DNA from: Ecdyonurus torrentis
Lineage: Eukaryota; Arthropoda; Insecta; Ephemeroptera; Heptageniidae
Assembly: GCA_949318235.1 (NCBI GenBank)
Contig: OX439130.1
Coordinates: 37,685,851-37,749,850, forward strand
Reading direction: 5' to 3'
DNA length: 64,000 nucleotides
Shown piece by piece: positions 45,102 to 56,006 of the stretch (the first letter of the stretch is position 1; every line of letters begins with the position of its first letter). A program made the translations under genes and the position numbers. The notes below the pieces were generated by a model. It did no database searches. It had not been told where the DNA came from and saw only the letters and a list, made by a program, of their open reading frames with translations.

Positions 45102-48100
45102 CTAGCCTTTAGTAAATTTCAAATTTAATTTTTATTCAAAATTGAACAGATGATGTAAGACATTATAATAATTTTTAGTTTTGTCCCTGCCTGATGAACT
45201 AGCCCCATTGAACTAGATCTAAATAGCTGTCAACTAATTTACACATTGCTTGCTTGGTAACACAAACAGGTTGCTGGGCTTAGTTGGTGTGTAGGCTAGT
45301 TATCCACAAACATTGCTCATAGAGAAGCAAGCTTGGGGATGCAAGCCATTGATATTGCACTGAAGTGGAAACTAAGAGAGCAACTTGCTCAATAGTACTC
45401 GGCAGTGCTGACTTAACTTAAGCTACACACTAACCTAGAAATCATATTGTACATTATAAAAATGTTTTAGAAATCACTCAATTACTCAAAGTTTACTAAA
45501 CTTGGGATGCAATGAAGATTTCAACAAATTAACAATTTACTGTTTATTAGATTTCTAAGTTAAAATAAAAATTCTCTTGTTTCCTTGAATCTCACTTATC
45601 TTACTTGGATAACTGTGGAAATTCTAAAGCTAATACATGCAACCAGAGACGCAACCAGAAATGGGCAAGGCACACTTATTAGATGAAAATGAGCATCAGT
45701 GGAAGCTGACACATCACACTTTAGACAGCACTCAGGTAGGTTTCCAAATTAAGCCATAATTCTAGTATAATAGTAAAATTCTGTTCCCACTTTCATTTCC
45801 ATTGCAAACAGCCACTTCTTAATTTTTGTCTTTACAATACAGGAATTTTATTTTTTCTTGGTAAATTAAAATTTCTATGAAAGCTTTTCATCAATCAAGA
45901 ATAGCTAATTCAAATTCACAATATTTAAGGTTGATCAATGACTAAAATTTCAAGTGATTGGACGTTCATCAGCTTCTATCATATTTGCTCTTCCCTAAAC
46001 ATCCGAATGCTATTTTATTTCTAAAGAATCTATAAGACATTCCTTGCAGCAGATATTGACAATTGTTTTGAGGCTGACTTGAAGCAAATTCGCTCACCAC
46101 TGCTTCAATGTTCTACAGATGCGTAGTATGTCAGAACAGAAGCCAATGTTAGCTAAATTGCTTGATGTCAGCCTCGAATCAGTTGCTTCTTCACTAGTCA
46201 ATTTGATGCTATCATTTTCTGACCTTGGCAGTAATCACTTATTTTTGTAGGGTACGTGATAATAAGAAAAAATGGGAAGAGCCTGTTAAGACACAATATG
46301 ATGAACTTGAGTACACTTATCTGTGGCCTAAAGACTACTTGAGAGGAGATACGTTTTCAAAATGAAGGGGTTCAGAACTCAAACCACGTACAGGCGAGAG
46401 CTAGGCTGCCACCTCTGCACTCGCAATACCTCCAAATCTTTGCATTGACTTCTCGTCATTCATTATATTGTTAACATTCTTGCAAATATAATGACAAAGA
46501 GAATTTTACAACCGACAACAAGGCAATGAAAAAGTCTGCAAGTGTTACAAATACAGAGCTTGTAACATCCACTTAACTGAGCACAGTTCTGATCACAACA
46601 AACTCAACTGTGCTATAGAAAAAGTGTACATTTTTAATTTCCACACAATTTACTCTTCACACCAGAGAAAGAATGATGCTTGTCATTACTGGAACCACAT
46701 AAACACATGGGTTTTGCATTATTGATTTTGATCTCATGGTTTCAACTTAAAGATAGCATTACTACTATTTTTATTACTTGGAAAATACTCAAATCTCAAT
46801 TTTACACAGAGGACATTTTATTTTCAATGACTCTGATAGACACTCCACAGCTGGAGAGATATGTATATGTACCTTGTGTTCAATGTTGGTCTGCTGGTTC
46901 TTATCAAGATGAACTTTGGTCAGCTGGGAGCCGTCCAGTCTCACTCTAATACGCTTGCCTACAATTTCTGCAGGGAAAACAAGGTCTTCTAGGATAGCAT
47001 CATAAACTGCAGTCAATGTGCGACTGAAACACAAAACATAAACATGTCAATCACTATGGCAAATTTTCAATTATAAACAGTACACAATTTCTAATTACCC
47101 ATAATTAGTCAGAAATGTAGCCTTACGGGTACCATTTCAGATTGAAATAAAGCAATAATAAATAAAAAAATGACAACAAACCTTTTTTTAAATTACTAAT
47201 AGTATAAAAAAATTGTTTATAGCCTCATTTCAGATTAGCAAAAAATGAATAATTAAATAGCAAACAAGTATTTTTTTATCTATTTTTTTTTTTTTGCGCA
47301 AGCTAGAATGATTTGCATCCCTAGTCCCAATTTACTATTTAAATTAGAGAATTTTCGCGTTTTATTAATTTTCAATTCAATCTCTACCAACTATTTTCTA
47401 ATTATTTTTTTTAAACGTAATTAATACTAATTGCGATGGTTTTTTCCTATATATTAAATAGCAAACAAGGTTTAAAAATGCCCCCCCCCCCCCCCATTTT
47501 GGTTTTACTATTACTTTTTAGTTATTTAGATCTGTTGAAAAATCTCGCACCACTAGGGTTTTGATAAAAGGTACCAGTACATTGAATTTGTTGAGACTAT
47601 AATCAATCAAGTCCTTTCATATAAGTTGAGGGTCTCATTGAACTAGATGTACAAAAACTTTCAACTAATGTACACAACTCTTGCTTACTAACACAATCAG
47701 CTAGCTAGGTTTATTTGTTGTAGGCTAAAAGTACGCACAAACATTGCTCAGAGAGAAGCAAGCTTGGGGATGCAAGCCGTTGATATTGCACTGAAGTGGA
47801 AACTAAGAGAGCGATTTGCTCAATAGTACTCGGCAGTGCTGACAAACCTAAGCTGTACTTCTAAGACCCAACAGTTCTGGCATGATAATAATAATGAAAC
47901 AATAAAGTTAACTACTTACTGCAATAATGATTATACCTAGCTATGGTGATACCCTAAGGTTATATAAGTCCTTAGCATCTTCCCCCATTGTTTTATTTTT
48001 TAGAAGCAAGTGATAAAATTCAGTTCTTAACTTACAACAAACTAAATCAACAAATTTAGCTACATTTAATTATTACATTTATCACAATAAATACCAACAA

Positions 48101-49934
48101 TTCTAATTTCTTGCTGTACTCTAAGATGGATGCCTCAGAATTACACAAGAACCAAACAATTTGTGGGGTAGATCAGGTGACTGAACTCACCTACGAGGTC
48201 GCTTCTGCTTGTTCTTTGTCCTTGTCTTACGTGTAGGCTTAGGTAAGATCTTGCGCTCAGCAACAAACACAACATGGTTCCCACTGAACTTCTTCTCCAG
48301 TTCTCTTACCAATCTAGTCTGGATCTTTTGGAACTGCTTCAGTTGAGGCACTGGCACATAAATAATGATGGACTGAAACAAATGAAAAAATCATAATCAA
48401 GCAACAGGTACATTTGCCACTTGTCCAAACATTGTCCCCTGCATCGATACACAATTACATACATTTCTTCTGTTATATCACTTTAAAAACAATAGGCTTA
48501 TTTTAAACCTGTTATCTTACCCCACCTCCAAATTCATAATCCCATTTAAAAAACATCAGATGACTGTCTACCCCCCCCCCCCCCCCTTCAGAGCAAAAAA
48601 AATAGGGTTTACAAACAAGCTTAATATTAACCTGCATACCAGTATGTGACGACCTGTAAAGCTTTGCCATATGGTCATAATCAACCTCTCCACTCCTGCC
48701 TAAAATAACAAGAGCTCCTGTACTGGTACTTTCTAACTTCTCATAGCTCATTAGTTTTAAACATTATCTGACACCTGACAATAAGCTGCTAGTATGCTAC
48801 GAAAACCCGTATGCTACATTGTGAATAATCATTGTGCTGTCAGTTAATTGTTGTGTTTTAACTTTTACCCCTCTCTCTGTGTATAAACGTTTACCATATC
48901 CTTTAACCACCAAGTTATTTTATAACTGCGTTATATAGAAATATATCAACCTAAAAGTAACCAAAATAAAGTTAAGCGTGTTGCTAATCGAGCAGTTCAA
49001 GTGTTTCTGAATGATTGATACATTTAGGAAACTATGTAGGCTAGAAGTACGCACAAGCATTGCTAAGAGACAAGCAAGCCTGGGGATGCAAGCCGTTGAT
49101 ATTGCACTGAAGTGGAAACTGAGAGAGCAACTTGCTCAACAGTACTCGGCAGTGCTGACATAACAATTGCCGGTATGTATGCATGCCTTTACCTTTTTGC
49201 CGTTGAGTTCAATCTCCTTGGCCTTGGTAATGTGCAGTTCTCGGAGCTGAGCCTTGAGGTCAGAGTTCATTTCAAGCTCCAACAAAGCTTGTGAAATCTG
49301 AGTCTCAAATGGGTCGGGTTCTGTACCCCCGGCCTTTACGATTTTCGCGCTGGAGGTGAACATCTGTCAAAATAAAAAATCAAGGTATTAGTCACTGGAT
49401 TGTAAACATAGAATTTCTTTACATAATGTTTGAAAAATGTTGTATTCATAAATAATGCAAACCATATCGTTATACCAAACTTAAACCGGCCTACATTTGT
49501 GTCCGGCATCGCCTGTCCACAGTCGACACCGTACAGTGTCCAATATTGTTTACATTAATTTTAATTTAGTGTGGGTACACAAACACGAAAAGTGACACAT
49601 TAAGCTAATTCCTCAGATGTAAACTGGAACAATTAACTATGAGATTTCACTTTTATTTGATACTTGCTTCTATATTTTTATTTTATTGAAATATGGCTCG
49701 AATACGTAGATTACAAGAACATGCAAGGAGCATGCCACCTCACCGAAATCCATTAACATCCTAGTTCATATTCGGTCATCGAGTAATCTAAATTGGTAAA
49801 ATGGCAAACCATAATTTAAAGTAAAATATAGAGTTTTTATTTTATTATAATTACAGCGACTTTGTTTTCAATTTGATCTAAAAATCTGACAAAATTTGTA
49901 AAAACTTTCATACCTTGCTCCCCGCGTGTGAAAG
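44699..49934 (-). CDS. RpS7: Ribosomal protein S7 (eS7), complete
   Basis: eS7 is a structural protein of the small cytosolic ribosomal subunit. Four coding exons on the minus strand are 49363-49193 ([10 protein letters not shown] onward), 48372-48191 ([10 protein letters not shown] to KQKRPR), 47023-46873 ([13 protein letters not shown] to IEHK) and 44776-44699 ([10 protein letters not shown] to the stop). They splice in frame with GT-AG borders to 193 codons plus stop, the normal family length. Conserved blocks such as [21 protein letters not shown] and ILPKPTRK are intact. The ATG directly follows an acceptor (TTGACAG). A short untranslated first exon is inferred at 49934-49914, beginning with a pyrimidine tract (CTTTC) and ending GCAAG/GTATGA, like a TOP mRNA start. 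Three introns each carry an H/ACA-like snoRNA copy. A variant poly(A) signal, AATACA, lies just past the stop. Confidence 0.97.
45046..45098. repeat. Long poly-A tract in RPS7 intron
   Basis: About 53 uninterrupted A on the plus strand (T on the gene strand), in the last intron. Confidence 0.95.
45287..45412 (-). ncRNA. H/ACA-like snoRNA, copy 1, in RPS7 intron 4
   Basis: This is a conserved block of about 126 nt on the RPS7 strand with H/ACA features. The 5' end is GTCAGCACTGCC. A first hairpin is closed by GCACTG/CAGTGC with an inner GAGCAA/TTGCTC stem. An H box ATATCA follows, then a second hairpin with a GGCT/AGCC base stem and a TTGCT/AGCAA upper stem, and an ACA box three bases before the end (CCTACACAC). 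Two paralogues lie in the next introns. Its target uridine is not assigned. It is processed from the spliced intron in this kind of host gene (established for ribosomal protein hosts). Confidence 0.78.
47296..47458 (+). mobile_element. Fragment of the dispersed repeat found downstream of the hammerhead
   Basis: Read on the plus strand, this matches the reverse complement of 60850-61018 closely. Shared phrases include AGTCCCAATTTACTATTT, TTAATTTTCAATTCAAT and GCGATGGTTTTTTCC. It lies in RPS7 intron 3. It stops at GCGCAAGC and lacks the ribozyme and promoter part. Confidence 0.75.
47716..47843 (-). ncRNA. H/ACA-like snoRNA, copy 2, in RPS7 intron 3
   Basis: This copy is about 128 nt, with the same 5' end GTCAGCACTGCC, H box ATATCA and ACA box (CCTACAACA) as the other two. 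Differences sit mainly in loops, and the base stem AGCC/GGCT is kept. Conservation stops at the proposed RNA ends, whereas the flanking intron sequence is unrelated. That argues for an RNA gene rather than a transposon. Confidence 0.78.
48191..49193. other. RPS7 intron 2 and exon 2 zone with poly-C tract
   Basis: The zone contains the coding exon 48191-48372 and an intron with a poly-C tract at about 48573-48587. The snoRNA copy at 49032-49159 starts only about 33 nt after the exon donor. Confidence 0.6.
49032..49159 (-). ncRNA. H/ACA-like snoRNA, copy 3, in RPS7 intron 2
   Basis: About 128 nt with GTCAGCACTGCC start, inner GAGCAA/TTGCTC stem, H box ATATCA and ACA box followed by TAG. Compensating or loop changes (for example TTGCTTGTCTCTTAGCAA in the upper second hairpin) keep the stem. 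It sits close to the 5' splice site, about 33 nt from it. Confidence 0.78.
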
Positions 49935-50070
49935 ATTTTCTACTCGCGCGACATCTGCAATGTTGCCAAATCATCAAATGTCAAGCCCGCGACTACAGCT
50001 GTTTTTTGTTTTGTCGTCTGCTAGATTTTTGTTTTCATTAATTTTTTAAGGAAAGTAATATCTTTTAATT
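49935..50070. promoter_or_regulatory. Divergent promoter between RPS7 and CUSTOS-like gene
   Basis: Only about 136 bp separate the inferred RPS7 transcription start (minus) from the CUSTOS-like ATG (plus). The segment has CpG-containing motifs (ACTCGCGCGACAT, CCCGCGACTA) in otherwise AT-rich DNA, and no TATA box close to the RPS7 start. The head-to-head layout suggests shared regulation of both genes. Confidence 0.6.
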
Positions 50071-51267
50071 ATGTCAAGCAGTAGTGAAAGTGAAGATGAT
50101 GCATTACTGAGAGAGGCATTAGCTCCAGGGTTTACTATAGATGCTGGTATTTATATTTATTCATCGAAAATAAATAAAAAATCAAAGCCGGCCGGCAACG
50201 CTCGATCGTGTCTCATTCGTTTTTGTTTTTGGTCATACATAGGGTTTCTATAATCATTTTGACAATTTTTAAAGCACCATACCTTGTTTGTCAATTATAT
50301 GGGCATTCTTACTAAACCTATTTAATTATTAAGCTTATATTTACGTATTTTATTCTTGCAATAATCATACGCTTTTTTTCTTCTTTAGTTACAAAGCTAC
50401 AGTCGCCTTTAGACGACAAGAAGAAAACATTCGCACAGGCAGCTAAGAAATCTTTAAGACACAGAGATGACGAAGACGATGATAACGTGAAGCACTCCAA
50501 CTTTCACGCTGGTTTCAGCATTACCCCGCAGCAGCAGAAATTTATTGCAGCAAAACTAGAAGAGTTTCTTGATAAGTAAGATCTAGCTGCATAGACTGTT
50601 TTATTGTCCGAGTTCAATTATTATTTAAGATGCACCTTTAATTAAATATGTTCCTCGTAGACTAATAATACTGTATATACTGTATGCATAAAAAAGAGCA
50701 TCATATGCAACAGCAGACATTTGACATATTCTGTAAATAAGCATCATTTTCTCTTACTAAGCAGGTGAGAAATAAACCATTCAGAAAATGTTGAATGTCT
50801 GCTTTTGCAACTGACGCTTTCATATTTGACGTCAGATCTTACAATAACCAAGCCAAACAAAAGAAATTAAAATGATAAAACCTACTGATAAAACAATTGA
50901 TTCTTTTTTCAGGGAGGTAAAAGAAGCTGACTTGCTGACAAAAACCTGGGAAGACAGACCAAAGACTAAGAAAAAGAAGACGAGCAGAGGCATACGACTT
51001 CTCTCTGGGTCAAGAAAATCTCTGAAACATGTTGACGAGGAGCCTGAAGAGCCTTCTGCTCCTGCAGTGAAGCCTGAGCTTCACAAGCGAAGAAGAGTCA
51101 TGGAAGATGAGGAGAGCTTGTCAAGAGAAGAAAAGCTCCGAGCAGCTGCAGTCAGTCCCGAGTGGGTGCTGCAGGGCAAGGGGGTGTATGGCAAGACTTT
51201 CCGACGTGATGGAGAAGTTATCACTGGGGCAGTGCATGCATGGACTGTGAAAAACAAAAGCAAGTGA
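50071..51267 (+). CDS. CUSTOS: CUSTOS-like nuclear protein
   Basis: Three exons join in frame: 50071-50146, 50389-50575 and 50913-51267. They give 205 residues. The start is an acidic/serine tract (MSSSSESEDD) followed by LLREALAPG. A middle block has an RHRDDEDDDN-type acidic run leading into ITPQQQKFIAAKLEEFLDK. A basic segment (KTKKKKTSR) resembles a nuclear localisation signal. The end carries REEKLRAAAVSPEWVLQ. This order (Ser/Asp-rich start, a C-terminal-of-helix KKL..LLD block, Lys-rich patch, second REAAVS-like block) fits CUSTOS (human C12orf43), linked to Wnt signalling and the nuclear envelope. The match is from memory and short blocks only. AATAAA hexamers lie at 51273 and 51576. 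It is head-to-head with RPS7. Confidence 0.6.
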
Positions 51268-53383
51268 ATAATAATAAAATAGATTAAACCTGGTTACTGA
51301 ACACAAGTGAAGCAAATGTTATAACTGACCTGTGATGTGAAGAATGATGTGAAATTTAGAATGTAGATGTTTATATTGTGTTGCAGGGACGAATGGTAAT
51401 AGAAATAGACATGCAATGAAAGTTTTAGACATTCACTGTTGGCAATACATCTAATTAGTATTGCATAATAATTATTTTATACATGTAATCAATTTACAAA
51501 GAAACAATTGTATCTTTTATATGTCAACATTTCTTGAAATTAAGAATATAATTAGAAATGTAATTATTCTATCTTAATAAAATTTCTTTAATATTGCTAC
51601 ATATTTGTAATAAAATAATAATAAATCTTGCTTTCTTACAATTTGAATAAATTTGATAATGCTGAAACTAGGCACTTTAACAATGTCTGTATAATAATAA
51701 TAATAAAACTTATAATAAAAACAAATTTATTTTCAAACATTGGCAACTATACAAAGAAATCACACATAAACACATTCATAATATAAGCAGTAAAAAATGT
51801 TAACAACTATTTTTTTCCCAGAGTATTAAAAAAATTATTAAAATTAAAGGAGGAAATAAAACAATAGAATTTGGGCTAAGTGGCCTAAAATCTGTCTGAA
51901 GATTTATTTAACAACCCGCTGAAGAAATAATAATGGTGACTTTAGGCCTACTTTGAAAAACATAATAAAAGAAAGTTTTCAAACATTCTAACTTGTAATT
52001 TTAACTATGATATAAACAAAAGGAATTTTGCATTGGTATAATAACAATTTTTACATTTTTGATCCAAAAAAAAATCCCCCACTCTAATATACTAATACGT
52101 AATCAGGAAGAAGAGAGAAGTTCTCAACCATGCTTAATATTATATCTGAACAATAAAAAAGGTCACTTTAATCTTTTAAATAAATCAAACATGTCCTTAC
52201 CTAATGGAATGCCCCTTCATTATCTATAGTACATAGTATTTATTAATAGCTTACAAATAAGTTGGCAAATTCAAGAGCACAAAACTTAACTTGTGCTGCA
52301 CCATTGACTTTAAACCTATAGACCCAGACTCCACAAACATACAATAACTACATAATTTGTTCATAGCTTGTACATTTTTTCATAAAGATAACATAATGTG
52401 GTTGCAGATTGCCTATACAAATCGTTCTCAAACTTTTGGCCAGAGCTGTACATCAAATTTGCATATTTAGAACAGTAATTTTCTTGTATTTTGTATGTAC
52501 AAGAAAATTACTGTTGCGGGATGTACATAATTTAAGTAAATAAACTTGAAAGCAACAAATTTGTCAGTACATAAAAGTACAGATTATGTAATCATATTGT
52601 ATATTCCTGCAGTTAGGGTGCTTGTGTGTTTTAAGAGCAAGAATATGATTTTTTTTTTTTATGTTTCAAGGGTTACCCCTGAATTTGCCTGGTAACACAA
52701 ATTCTTTGGGCAAAACAGTCACAATTATAGCTTAGCAATATTTACAATTAAGCAAAGTTGTTTGCAGTGATTTTTTCAACATGTGGCAAATTAGCAAAGG
52801 TATGAAATAGTTTCAAGAACAAAACTTTTCAAAAGACTATAATATTGTTTTGTTTTGTTTTTTTTTTTTGTTTTTTTACAGTATAGGCTATTTTTTAAGG
52901 ATATATAGCACATATTTTACAAATAAGGCATCAAATAAGCTTGTATATACAACAGTCATACTATATTTTATCATTTAAATCCACGGCCAGTTTTTCTCAT
53001 AAGAATAACATTGTAAATTTAGCGAGTGTTTTTGAATGATAAAATATATCATTACAATTGTGAGTAAGGGAGGAAAAGGAAAAACTAATAATAATAATTA
53101 GATAAATAATCTTAAATGATTTTTTGATAAATAATGTGATACAATTCCTATTGATTTATAGATTAAAATTATTATTATTTATTTGGTATTATAGTCTTTA
53201 TCTCAAAACGGACATCACAACAATTAAATTGAACTTCACTCTATTGCATACCTGATGTAAATCAAATTGATTGTTACTATTTCAAGCTAGACTTAAGGAA
53301 TGTGTCTATTCACTGCCAGACTAACAAATGAGGGTTGTATCAAGTATGCAATGAGAAAATTGACCAATTATTAAAGTTGGCAT
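51268..53383. other. 3' flanks of the CUSTOS-like gene and PEX13
   Basis: Two convergent gene ends meet here. The segment is AT-rich. It has candidate poly(A) signals for the plus gene at 51273 and 51576, and for PEX13 at 53178-53183 (TTTATT on the plus strand). A MITE fragment lies at 52380-52450. No additional gene is seen. Confidence 0.5.
52380..52450. mobile_element. Truncated copy of the Tc1-type MITE
   Basis: The right end, CTTTTGGCCAGAGCTGTA, and the inner phrase around TGTGGTTGC match the element at 42993-43121 in inverted orientation. The left end is missing. Confidence 0.65.
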
Positions 53384-54527
53384 CTATTGTTGAGAAGTCA
53401 CATCTTCAGTGCTACCTATGAGGGGATCTCGTTGTATCTCAACATGTACTTCAGGGATAGAAGTTAATGTTGGAGCAGTTGCAGGGGTTGGTTGTAAGGG
53501 AGTACTGACAGGGGTTGGATTTGATGTAGGCATAGATAAAGGGATATTGTATACTACAGAGTTAGCTGCAGGGGTCCTATTTAATCCAGGCAATGTAGGC
53601 ATACCAACAGAAGGAACATTCACAGGGATATTCAGTACTACAGTAGGAGTTCCATTCACGCTCACTGTTGTAGGGATGACATTAGGAGTACTAGCTTGTT
53701 GTGGCTGACCACCATTAGGAGTACCAGCTTGTTGTGGCTGACCACCATTAGGAGCATTAGATGTTTCTAAAAAAATATAAGTAAAATTTTGTTGAGCACA
53801 TTATAAGAATTATTAAAGCTTCATTTCACATGTTAGTTATACTTATTGTGGGTGTTCCACTCGTTGATCTATATAATACAGTTAGCTTAGCTGACTGTGT
53901 ATACTTTCCCTATGCTGGGCTGAAGCATGGCCTTCAACTGTTTTGCAAAAAGCAGAGCAAAGGGTAAAATAGTGGGGGTCAAAAAAATTATATTTCTATA
54001 CTGAAACTCCAGAAAGTTATACCGGGTTTTGTAAAAACACCTCTTCTTACAAAGGGAAAATCTTGACTTTTTGTCAGATGTTTAAGTTGAGCACCCTTAA
54101 TACACTGGTATATGCCTTCAAATAGCATCTGAAAATGCAATCACACAATTTCTTCTTGGATGCTAGAGGGTAAAAAGTCTTGCAATTTTCAACATTATAG
54201 TGGTGTTACAAATTACATGTATAATATAAATTAGGTTTACTTCACTTTCCACGCTAAAACCAAATTTATGAAATTAGATATTTAATAGAGAAAGGATATC
54301 CCTTTGCTATCGATTGGCAACCCTTGAAAAATTGTGAAAAATTGTAGTTTGCAGATTTTTAGGGGATGCGGTCTCTTCTCTGTTAAAAATAATCAAGCTA
54401 ATCATTAAGTATAAGTGTTTGATATTTTTTCGGGGGCGGAGGGGTTAGAAATTAGAGATTACAAGGCTAAGGAAATTAGCTGCAGCATATAATGAGAAAT
54501 TTTTTTGGGTGCTTTGTTTTGTAAGCT

Positions 54528-54567
<40 letters not shown>

Positions 54568-55975
54568 CCTTTTTTGCTAATCCTTTCATGAAAATTTTTA
54601 TTTGCATACATTAATACGCCACACAAATTTGGGTAGGATGAAACTAAGTCGCAATTCATTGCAGTTTTTGCAAAAATTGTTTTTGATACAAATTAGTTAA
54701 AGCTAATTAAGGAAATATATTGGTTTTCAATGCTTGTAGTAAATCTCTAGGTACAAATTTTATACTCTAATTGTTTATTTGTGAATTAATTAACTGTTCT
54801 ATTGGATTGTGTTATTTTAAATATTGTTCTTAATGCGTGGTGTACGTTGTTTCTGATCAATTGAGATCTGACTCTTTCAGATCACGATCATTAAAGCACT
54901 AAACGATCTAATCACGATTTGATCAGATCTACGATCATTTGATCGAAATTTTCGTTCTTTTACAATTGAATTTATATTTTCGATTTTTAATGTATTCACA
55001 TTACAAGAAAAAACTTCTATACTTTTCATTCCAATTAAAAAAAAAAAGATCATTAAAAAATAAAATACAAGTTCAATATATAAAAAAAAGCCACTATGTT
55101 TTTAAAATATTTTCTTATAGCTAGAAAATTATTTTAAAAGCAGTAAATACCTGTATTCTGTGCCTCACAGATATATATTTCTATTCTTATTTTTTAACCA
55201 TACCTTTTTAAAAAAAAGTTTAAAAATTTGAACTTTAGAACGTGATCATCGGATCAAAAAAAACGTTCGATCACAGCCTAAATGTGATCGAAATCAGATC
55301 ACGTTCATTTTTTAAACAAATAGGGGTCAATCCGATCACCGATTCGCTCAAATGATCGTGATCTGATCGTGGTCGGTTTGAAAAACGATTGATCGACTAC
55401 AACACTGCAAAAAATGACATTTAAAATCATGAAAAAGTGAAATAACTTTTTATTTTAATAAATGCTTTTTTTCACTTTTTCGTGATTTTTTGCTTCTTTT
55501 TGTGCTTTTTTTGAGCAAAATACTTGCTTTTTTAAGTGCTTTTTTCAGTCTTGGGGTCGATTATCGAAAACACGATAACTATAAGATAACTATAACTATA
55601 GTTCGTTATAGATATAGTATAGATTAACACTTTTGCAAAAACTATCGTTATAGTTATAGATTAACATTTATTTCTACGATTATCGTCCAATTCGATAACG
55701 ATACTTTTAAAAATTTATTCACTCAAAAAAGCAAAAAGGCTAAAAAAAAAAAAAAAAAAAAAAGAAAAAGAGAAAAACCAGATACAGAGTATGATTATGA
55801 ATAGCAGGTACAGACCAATATCACACCTGCTCACAGACAGTCAGTAGACAAAACGCACAAAACTGTCTTTCATAAACATATTGTTTGGAAAGTACTAAAA
55901 ATAGATTTTCTAGGAACCACTTTATATAAAATATAAAACAAATACAGTTACATTTTTATAATCTATGCCGAAATG

Positions 55976-56006
<31 letters not shown>

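Noticed and set aside
45287..49159. Assignment of the RPS7 intronic RNAs to U17/snR30
   Set aside because: RPS7 hosts U17 in frog and pufferfish, but the conserved U17 motifs AUAUUCCUA and AAACCAU are not seen in any of the three copies. They are left as an unassigned H/ACA-like family.
45287..49159. The three snoRNA-like blocks as a MITE
   Set aside because: They have no terminal inverted repeats or target duplications, all lie in one gene on one strand, and differences cluster in loops while boxes and stems are kept.
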